Below are positions 59,101-64,000 of a stretch of 64,000 bases of DNA, piece after piece. The DNA is from a virus, in the IMG/VR virus record IMGVR_UViG_3300036944_001324, positions 62,001 to 126,000 of that record; one strand, given 5' to 3'. Below the pieces are notes generated by a model that saw nothing but the letters and a program-made list of their open reading frames with translations, made no database searches and was not told the origin of the DNA. Each line of letters opens with the position of its first letter. Position 1 is the first letter of the stretch. Both the position numbers and the translations under genes were made by a program.

Positions 59101-60372
59101 AAGGACGTTGCTATCAACACCTACACCAGTGCCTCGCCTCGCTTTGACAGCCTGGAAGGTACGGTCATGGAGCCCTTGTACGAGAATACACCAGCGACCA
59201 GTATTCTCTCCACATCCGCCCTAGTATCCCCGTTCTCCACAAACGAGGACGGAAAAAGAACAAACTTTATCTCAGTTCAGCAAGGTCATGGCATCCCTTG
59301 CGATAACTACAAAGTCTCTCCGGTGCGAACTGGGTTTGAAGAAACCATCGCACACAAAGTCGGTGAGAACTTCGCTGCAGCAGCCAAGATGAACGGTAAA
59401 GTGACGCGTGTACGTCCTAACGGTATCTTGGTACAGTACGCCGATGGTAGTACTCAAGGTTTTGAAATTGGTCGTCGTTTTGGTAATGCCTCCGGTATGA
59501 CCATCCCGCACGATCTTGTCTCCAACTTCAAAGAAGGCGACAGTTTCAATGCTGGTGACGTACTGACCTATCACAAGGGCTTCTTCAAGCCCGATCGTTT
59601 CAACCCCAGTCAAGTGCGCTGGATGAACGGTACGATCTGCACAGTTGCTCTTTTGGAGAGCCGTCAGACCCACGAAGACGCTTGCTCTTTGTCTTCCAAG
59701 TTCGCAGGATCGTTCGGAACTCGCATGACAGCAGTCAAGCGGGTTGTCGTGAACTTTGACCAACAAGTCCACAGTTTGGTGAATGTTGGTGATCACGTGA
59801 GTTACTCGAGCAGCCTGTGTGTTATCGAGGACTCCATCGGAACAGATACGTCGCTTTTTACGGACGAGACGCTCAATACTTTGAAAGCCCTCTCGGGGCA
59901 GTCTCCTCGCGCTAAAGTGACAGGACGCGTGGACAATATCGAAGTCTTCTATCATGGGGACAAAGAAGATATGTCCGAAAGTCTTCGCTCGTTGGCCGAT
60001 GTCAGTGATCGCCGCATGGCTGATCGCAGGCGTTCTGTTGGTAAGGCTGTCTTTACAGGGCAAGTGGATGAAGGCTATCGCATCGAAGGGGAACCTTTGC
60101 TGCTTGACACGGCAGTGATCGTTGTCTACATTACCCACACTGTCGGTGCGGGTGTGGGCGACAAGTTCGTGTTCGGTAATCAGCTCAAGACCGTTGTATC
60201 TGAAGTTATGGATTATCCCGTGACTGCCAAGAACGGTATTGAAATTGATGCCATCTTCGGCGCCAAGTCCATCTTCGATCGGATTGTGCCTAGCCCATTC
60301 CTCATCGGAACCACTACCACTTTACTCGGCATCATCGGCAAAAACACTGCCAAAATCTTCAAGGGAAATTAA
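56119..60372 (+). CDS. Virion RNA polymerase beta, N-terminal and central part (phiKZ gp178-like), 1417 residues
   Basis: About 535-600 has GGTDYRFRKQRVDAPIRKIS and VAISSYYGKSFVSRSE, matching the beta segment after the lobe (IINGxExxVRKQR-type). About 975-990 (ARYFDPTDLGVTSE) corresponds to the HPTHYGRVCPIETPEG motif. About 1060-1090 (LVSPFSTNEDG, SVQQGHGIPC) corresponds to LIPFLEHDDANR and NMQRQAVP. About 1343-1417 (GVGDKFVFGNQLK, DYPVTAKNGIEIDAIFGAKS, SPFLIGTTTTLLG) corresponds to GDKMAGRHGNKG ... VPSRMNIGQILETHLG. It ends there, and the remaining beta clamp is the 35791 gene. About 315-385 is a Gln/Asn/Asp-rich linker. phiKZ packages this enzyme in the head to transcribe early genes. Confidence 0.9.
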   Translation: MKPSQSIASLLGRVDPSLEVMITPELFRRRFVVWKPEHLVMPPTPLINQFEFPNNAVYHYVVMDGIQEGPSPTDVKLATIDKKITIEAVRQLTSSEGKPAPIAVNIQSSVDAWHRYNKRFRKSRDAVAEAPSEQTLAIINYAFLPQLYRYTRSIYTDRYRWVNTWATVFNKINEISQTTTRTNFIFVDMPQQLPSMQRLEALTDKPDAMIVRTLPTPEDWMLYELWKWVDPEKRGTSLLNRIDPLHYDKVRLVIQDAGRFICLDLGLLNQWLRDPTGSKESTGRLKPVELQKRLLRGLMGLMQNRVPVILDENTGDIDQTAIDAQQQQNDASTSTNVGDTETTAQRVERILAELDDDIAQLDTNDAQRMKMLEEGAISASQPASVETTEEVSFDKPVTPVDMIRKQADNLDNMGVLAPSEYRKILRLLDNGQKLKDPFGGDKTLVEFGTVTPDETLIKNVHQLPDSVTIIDKSMREASLKDFDSKYIDQFLRRDTVGCVAAMQKAGMIISDYQVEVNEDALGKYELHSVRFSPLVGLPTTLRFKLPVPDSSGKIKSGGTDYRFRKQRVDAPIRKISASRVAISSYYGKSFVSRSERSTYDYGRWLQREVMVQVMGENPTITNIKTGDVFYRECTGPRSFTAMSERYREFTFQGINFNFDWSKQKEIFGDEAIAEAKTQNLTLCGKDANALYAVDVNNTLYKVEPGNSTPVESFEVFLGLEALRAPLEFTECRIMGKNIPTGVVLAYYYGLSTLIKMLGASVRRVGAGQRQNLQPNEWSVAFEDETLIFNRDDRLATLILAGFRSVEKSTKRYSIYAFDKQAVYLNVLEQQGLSVRYLRELDNLDKLFVDPITERVLKRMGEPTTYRGLIKRASEMLLLDEHPRLLDVRYMRWRGMERIAGSVYTEMVRSVREHGSLAGRSNAHLKLNVYSVWKAVMQDQSMTQVKDINPINDLKEIEATTYAGAGGRSSRSLTRSARYFDPTDLGVTSEATSDSKDVAINTYTSASPRFDSLEGTVMEPLYENTPATSILSTSALVSPFSTNEDGKRTNFISVQQGHGIPCDNYKVSPVRTGFEETIAHKVGENFAAAAKMNGKVTRVRPNGILVQYADGSTQGFEIGRRFGNASGMTIPHDLVSNFKEGDSFNAGDVLTYHKGFFKPDRFNPSQVRWMNGTICTVALLESRQTHEDACSLSSKFAGSFGTRMTAVKRVVVNFDQQVHSLVNVGDHVSYSSSLCVIEDSIGTDTSLFTDETLNTLKALSGQSPRAKVTGRVDNIEVFYHGDKEDMSESLRSLADVSDRRMADRRRSVGKAVFTGQVDEGYRIEGEPLLLDTAVIVVYITHTVGAGVGDKFVFGNQLKTVVSEVMDYPVTAKNGIEIDAIFGAKSIFDRIVPSPFLIGTTTTLLGIIGKNTAKIFKGN

Positions 60373-60375
60373 ACC

Positions 60376-62064
60376 ATGGCGTCCAAGGAAATCAACACGG
60401 CGGTGGTATTGTCCAACGCTACGCAACTCGGTGTGGAGGTGCTCATGCGAGTGAGCCGTGCCAACATCAGCGGCGCAGTCGGCGGTCAATTCCTCACCCG
60501 TACGGCCTGTGCGGCTTTCATCGCTCAATCAGTGCGCGAGAAAGCTTTCAGCGCAGCCATCACTGCCAAGCCTTACCAGTTCGGTAACGAGAGCCTGGGC
60601 ACGGAAGGCACCTGGGTGCCTGCCGCTAACCCCAGCTCGTCTACGCTGATCTCGACGTCGGCAAGCATGCAGCTCGTGAAAGAACGTGCTGCTGAATTGG
60701 TTGCACGCGGCATCAACCTGCGCGCCAAGGCCAACACGCCTTTGCTGGAACTGGTGAGTTTCACCACACCCACCATTGTCTCCGATGCCAACACTGGCAA
60801 CTACGACTTCACGGAAGTGCAAAGCTCTTCGGAGCACACTCCGCGTCTGGAGCAGACCGCCCAGTTCGTTGCTGACCGCGTGAGCGATCACATCAACTAC
60901 GCGCGCAACGTGGTCTCGCCTGCTCTGGAGAACATCCTCAAGCAAGTGTCCGAAGGTATCGAAAGCCTCGCGATCGATCCCTACACTGGCTACAAGGTCA
61001 AGGAACTGAGCTACCCGCCTGTGCTGGACTTGGAGCAATTCCAAGAACTTCTGCAGAAGTTCGACACCGGCACCAACGTGGTTCCAACGGCTTCGCTCAA
61101 GTACCCTGCGTACACCAACGAGCAGATCATCGAAGCATGCCACACCGGCTCGGCCAACATCGACTCGCTGATCGATGAATGGCTCAGCAGCCTGCCTGAA
61201 GGCAAATTGCAGTCCATCTGGCAGTCTGTCTTTCAAAACAAGATCGCTGTTCCACCTACTGCAGAGATCGAATCTCTGCAGGACATGCTCCGGGACTTCG
61301 ATAACGCTCTGCCCAACGCGGTGGTCATCTTCATGCTGGCTGAACGCCTGTCGCAAGACATCGGCTCTGACTGCGGTATGGAACTGGGTGAGGCCCGTGA
61401 TCTGTTCTTTGCGATCAAGCAAGCGTGCGTGACGGCCGTTCGTCGTGGCGTACTGCGCTACGAAAGCTACATGTCCACGAAGACGGTGGTGTCGGTCTAC
61501 GACAAGCTCACGCGCACTGTCCATGTGAACAAGAACGTCTACCGTGAGTGGATCGCTGGCGGTGGTTCCGTGGAAGTGCTCTTTGGCTTCCTCACGCTGG
61601 GCAAGAACATGACGTCCGCTTCCGAGCTGACCGCTGGCGCTGAAGAAGCCCTGGAAGCATGGCGTTGGCACTCCACGGTGCTGCAAAGCGAGAAAGACGC
61701 ACGTTTCACTGCTGAAGTCAAAGAACTGGCCTGCCAAGTCTTTGAACAAGAACTGAACGGCACGATCTCCGAAGGCGAGCAAGAAGCCTTGAACAGCATC
61801 AGCAACAAGAACCAGCTGTGCAATGAGTTCCGCAAACTCATGGGTGAAATCACCAGCGCACAAATTCGCAGCAACTGGAAAGACTGCGTCTGGCGTGCTG
61901 CTTGCCAAAGCCGCTTCTTCTACACCTCTGCTCTGGACTTCCTGAGCGAAGTGAACTACGAAGTGAACGAGCGTGCTTGCGAACCTCAGGACGCAGCCAC
62001 CAAGGCAACTATCAGCTACGTTGGCAAGTACATTGCTGACATGGTGGAAGTGTTCAACAACTAA
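60376..62064 (+). CDS. Abundant virion protein (phiKZ gp177-like position), 562 residues
   Basis: AAGGGAAA precedes ATG 60376, 3 bases after the beta stop. Strong C-ending codon bias like the capsid gene implies an abundant structural protein. The chain is helical throughout, Ala/Glu-rich, with no polymerase motif: I looked for a beta-prime bridge helix or trigger loop and found none. In phiKZ the corresponding gene encodes an inner-head protein, a reasonable guess here. It ends at the 62081 terminator. Confidence 0.65.
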   Translation: MASKEINTAVVLSNATQLGVEVLMRVSRANISGAVGGQFLTRTACAAFIAQSVREKAFSAAITAKPYQFGNESLGTEGTWVPAANPSSSTLISTSASMQLVKERAAELVARGINLRAKANTPLLELVSFTTPTIVSDANTGNYDFTEVQSSSEHTPRLEQTAQFVADRVSDHINYARNVVSPALENILKQVSEGIESLAIDPYTGYKVKELSYPPVLDLEQFQELLQKFDTGTNVVPTASLKYPAYTNEQIIEACHTGSANIDSLIDEWLSSLPEGKLQSIWQSVFQNKIAVPPTAEIESLQDMLRDFDNALPNAVVIFMLAERLSQDIGSDCGMELGEARDLFFAIKQACVTAVRRGVLRYESYMSTKTVVSVYDKLTRTVHVNKNVYREWIAGGGSVEVLFGFLTLGKNMTSASELTAGAEEALEAWRWHSTVLQSEKDARFTAEVKELACQVFEQELNGTISEGEQEALNSISNKNQLCNEFRKLMGEITSAQIRSNWKDCVWRAACQSRFFYTSALDFLSEVNYEVNERACEPQDAATKATISYVGKYIADMVEVFNN

Positions 62065-62080
62065 TCCCTTGGTTGTAGAA

Positions 62081-62127
62081 ACGGCATAACAAGGAGAGTC
62101 CCTTCATCGGGCTCTCCTTTTATGTTG
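62081..62127. terminator. Hairpin terminator with ACGGCATA/TATGTTGC arms
   Basis: ACGGCATAACAAGGAGAGTCCC then CGGGCTCTCCTTTTATGTTGC. It closes the RNAP/virion operon. Confidence 0.85.
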
Positions 62128-62152
62128 CTCAACCTATTCCAAAGAGGAAGAT

Positions 62153-62881
62153 ATGGATTTCAGTCAATTGCACCGGGACGCAGCAGCAGTGAAGAAAACT
62201 CTGCTGATGACGCCTGGTGATAACAGCGTGTACACCAAGACGGGATGCAAGGTTTACTTCCCGCAGCGCTTCCTTGATCGCTCTATGGCGTTCGTAGGCA
62301 GTGAGAACTTGGTCTGCGGTATTGTGGCTATCGTGTTGGAAACCGGCGAGTACGCAGTCTTGTCGGTGAACGCCATGGTTCCGATGGAGCCCGACACAAT
62401 CGAGAAGGTTAACTACCTTGGTGTCGATTATGTGGAGTTTGGTTTTGAGCCCGGTGCTCGTGTCATCAAGACCCTTGATTTGGTCAAGAACGACATCTTG
62501 GTTTACCGGATCAACAACGAACTTATCTCCAAAGGAAATGTTCCTTGGTACATGGAGTACGACGACATGGCTGCAGTGTTTGATACTGCGGCCAAACATG
62601 CAGGCACCAACATCGCTGAAAACAGTGAGGTGACGGAACTCATCGTTTCATTGATCGCGCGTGACCAAGAAGATCGCACGGTTTACTACCGCTCGACTAT
62701 CAACACGCCAGAAGAGATGAAAGCCAAGAAAGTAGCATGGATCGCCATGATGAGCGCTGCTTACTCAGCGACCAATACCCTGAACAAACTAGGCGGCAGC
62801 TACTTCACTGAAGGTGCTTTGTCCGCTATGGTCTATCCGACTGAACGTGTGGAGAAGATCGAAGAGTTGATCCGAGCCTGA
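62153..62881 (+). CDS. Unknown phage protein, 242 residues
   Basis: Very good ribosome site (AGAGGAAGAT) before ATG 62153. Alpha/beta protein: N-terminal strands (GCKVYFPQRFLDRSMAFVG), a central beta region and a helical C-terminus. No protease triad, P-loop or membrane segment is visible. It takes the place of phiKZ gp176 in the order I recall. It is coupled to the small membrane protein gene 3 bases downstream. Function unknown. Confidence 0.65.
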   Translation: MDFSQLHRDAAAVKKTLLMTPGDNSVYTKTGCKVYFPQRFLDRSMAFVGSENLVCGIVAIVLETGEYAVLSVNAMVPMEPDTIEKVNYLGVDYVEFGFEPGARVIKTLDLVKNDILVYRINNELISKGNVPWYMEYDDMAAVFDTAAKHAGTNIAENSEVTELIVSLIARDQEDRTVYYRSTINTPEEMKAKKVAWIAMMSAAYSATNTLNKLGGSYFTEGALSAMVYPTERVEKIEELIRA

Positions 62882-62884
62882 GTC

Positions 62885-63154
62885 ATGGAAGACGCGGCTT
62901 TCGATCAGTTCACGTTCGTCATGTTGATCATGACGCTCAAAGAGATCGCTCACACTGAGATCTTTCGGACCAACCAAGAACGCTCTAAGCGTTTCGCCAC
63001 GAATTACCCGACGCTCATGGCGGGCGGTTACGTGTGTAGTTGGGGGGTTACCCTATGGTTGTTGTTTGACAACGCTCCAGCGGCCATTGCGGGCTTCCTA
63101 GCGGCATTCCTGTGGGAGGTTCTCATGACACCTACAGCTGGCCGTAAAAAGTAG
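62885..63154 (+). CDS. Small membrane protein, 89 residues
   Basis: ATG 62885 is 3 bases after the previous stop and has only a GAG-type site. A hydrophobic N-terminal helix (FTFVMLIMTLKEI) is possibly amphipathic. A membrane hairpin at ~45-82 (YVCSWGVTLWLLFDNAPAAI, then AGFLAAFLWEVL) follows, ending in a basic tail (AGRKK). It could be a small integral membrane or virion membrane-interacting protein. No family recognised. Confidence 0.6.
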   Translation: MEDAAFDQFTFVMLIMTLKEIAHTEIFRTNQERSKRFATNYPTLMAGGYVCSWGVTLWLLFDNAPAAIAGFLAAFLWEVLMTPTAGRKK

Positions 63155-63164
63155 ACATACTACA

Positions 63165-63203
63165 AGCATAAAAGCCAGCCGTAAAAAGCTGGCTTTTATG
63201 CTG
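63165..63203. terminator. Hairpin terminator, perfect 15-bp arms
   Basis: AGCATAAAAGCCAGC (63165-63179) and GCTGGCTTTTATGCT (63188-63202) around an 8-base loop. The textbook member of the GCATA/TATGC family. Confidence 0.9.
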
Positions 63204-63220
63204 TTTAGTAGGGTGAAGGT

Positions 63221-63256
63221 AACATTTTTCAGCGATACATCATCGATGTGTATTGG
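63221..63256 (+). promoter_or_regulatory. Composite regulatory element, copy C (30-mer)
   Basis: AACATTTTTCAGCGATACAT continues into CATCGATGTGTATTGG. It has the clearest internal dyad of the three copies (ATACAT...ATGTGTAT around CATCGATG). It is followed by the hairpin and TATGCCGT at 63275-63305. The nearest downstream gene starts at 63398. Confidence 0.6.
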
Positions 63257-63274
63257 TACGTCTAAGCGTACAAG

Positions 63275-63305
63275 CCCTGGCTAGCAACCAGGGTTTTTAT
63301 GCCGT
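63275..63305 (+). terminator. Intrinsic terminator/attenuator ending in TATGCCGT
   Basis: CCCTGG-ctagcaa-CCAGGG followed by TTTTTATGCCGT. No gene ends here: it lies 19 bases after element copy C, so if that element is a promoter this hairpin would cut off or attenuate its transcript. Alternatively the pair marks a short non-coding RNA. Confidence 0.7.
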
Positions 63306-63343
63306 CTAAATGCAAACTTCTCACTAAACGGATTTTATAAAAA

Positions 63344-63369
63344 CCGGACACCTAATTGCGTGTGTCCGG
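63344..63369 (+). promoter_or_regulatory. Leader hairpin just upstream of the 63398 gene, followed by TATGTCGT
   Basis: CCGGACAC-n10-GTGTCCGG, perfect 8-bp arms, directly followed by TATGTCGTT. It has no T-run. It may be a degenerate member of the same family or a structured 5' leader. Confidence 0.6.
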
Positions 63370-63397
63370 TATGTCGTTCAATCATCGAAAGAAAAAC

Positions 63398-63823
63398 ATG
63401 CAATACTTGAATCAACTCACTGGTCGTTCTTTCTCTTTGTCTTTGGTGGTTTGTGAGAAAAGAGGTAAAGGGGTAATTGCCTATCTTGTTCCAACACATC
63501 TCGTAGGTAATCCCGTTATTGGGGTTATGGATAGAACGCGCATGACGCCGAGCGACGGAAAACCCTGGTATCCAGTGTTCGAGGGTGACGACCTTATCTC
63601 GGCGCTCGCTGGACTGGAAACTTCTATTTCTGTCGTACTCTCACGGACACGAAACGGCGAGATAATTTCCGTAGAGAAGTTCGCAGCGATGACGTGGAAC
63701 ACAGCAGTGTCCACTATTCAACATAACCGACCCGTTCTGAGTGTTACAGCTATTCTTAAAATGGAAGACATCTCACAGCTCATTCCGCGAGATAAGGCCG
63801 ACCCGCCTTCCTGCGGTATCTAA
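63398..63823 (+). CDS. Unknown phage protein, 141 residues
   Basis: ATG 63398 (MQYLNQLTGRSFS) is chosen because GAAAGAAAA precedes it; in-frame starts at 63371 and 63356 lie in the hairpin. Small alpha/beta protein with strands (VGNPVIGVMDRT-type) and a C-terminal Asp/Lys-rich end. No motif recognised. It is 9 bases from the next gene, so probably in one operon under the 63221 element. Confidence 0.6.
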   Translation: MQYLNQLTGRSFSLSLVVCEKRGKGVIAYLVPTHLVGNPVIGVMDRTRMTPSDGKPWYPVFEGDDLISALAGLETSISVVLSRTRNGEIISVEKFAAMTWNTAVSTIQHNRPVLSVTAILKMEDISQLIPRDKADPPSCGI

Positions 63824-63832
63824 GGGGTTATC

Positions 63833-64000
63833 ATGAAAGACTTTTTCACATCTGAAGTTTTGCACCCTACTGGGTTTGCCAAGATGCAGGACAAAGACGC
63901 CGTTCGTCACAAAATCGGATTGATCTTAGCCGGTGCAGATCACGCCTATTTGATCCTCGCTGACCATCCTCTTGGTCTCTACGATAAGGACAAACTTCAC
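63833..64000 (+). CDS. Unknown phage protein, N-terminal 56 residues, cut by window edge
   Basis: ATG 63833 follows AAGGGG with good spacing, and the frame is open to the window end. It begins MKDFFTSEVLHPTGFAKMQD. Too short to classify. In phiKZ the prohead protease gene (gp175) lies near here, but nothing in these residues supports that identity. Confidence 0.55.
   Translation, partial: MKDFFTSEVLHPTGFAKMQDKDAVRHKIGLILAGADHAYLILADHPLGLYDKDKLH

Noticed and set aside
60376-62064. Considered as the missing beta-prime C-terminal part of the virion polymerase
   Set aside because: No bridge-helix or trigger-loop motif; helical, heavily biased protein more like an abundant inner-head protein.
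1-64000. tRNA genes
   Set aside because: Looking through the gaps I found no cloverleaf or typical T-loop sequence. This is by eye only; a tRNA scan would settle it.

Overview
The window is a stretch of a large-genome tailed bacteriophage of the phiKZ (jumbo, contractile-tail) type infecting a Gram-negative bacterium. It has no rRNA, metabolic genes or tRNA that I could find. It does carry a phiKZ-like set of split multisubunit RNA polymerase genes: beta-prime N-part at 53849-55852 with NADFDGD, large beta part at 56119-60372, beta C-terminal clamp at 35791-36459, and a second beta N-part at 5782-7446. It also has a ~713-residue major capsid protein, a giant virion protein with two peptidoglycan-hydrolase domains, and a long block of paralogous tail-fibre genes. 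The order around 45.7-62.9 kb (giant hydrolase, beta-prime, small gene, beta, abundant virion protein) matches my memory of phiKZ gp181-gp176; that synteny is recalled and was not checked by search.

Layout. 1-0.94 kb: start of a DnaB-like helicase (minus, cut by the window edge). 1.2-10.8 kb: plus-strand capsid gene, a tail-anchored coiled-coil protein, the RNAP beta N-part, a Q/G/Y-rich protein and an unknown. 10.9-15.5 kb: a MazG fusion, a baseplate spike (minus) and an SbcC/Rad50 ATPase. 15.7-25.6 kb: five minus-strand tail-fibre/adhesin genes built from shared modules. 25.8-29.1 kb: structural proteins. 29.2-31.9 kb: a membrane protein behind a consensus host sigma-70 promoter, then an RNase HI fusion. 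32-37.8 kb: a RecA/UvsX-like ATPase, small membrane proteins and the beta clamp. 37.9-45.6 kb: mostly unknown proteins, some probably virion. 45.7-62.1 kb: giant hydrolase and virion-type RNAP genes. 62.1-64 kb: small genes and a dense regulatory segment.

The strongest unexplained signals are non-coding or domain-level. (i) About 19 hairpins at gene ends carry the same outer half-sites (GCATA / TATGCYGT), even between convergent genes. (ii) A ~30-bp intergenic element occurs three times (4218, 37843, 63221), each time followed by a hairpin and TATG. (iii) Very short leader ORFs repeatedly end just before genes with weak ribosome sites. (iv) The beta-prime subunit ends in what looks like a ParB/sulfiredoxin-type domain (DGLHR). 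(v) Two kinds of repeat module are spread over three tail-fibre genes.

All homology statements come from reading motifs by eye. No database search was run, and family names should be taken with the stated confidence.
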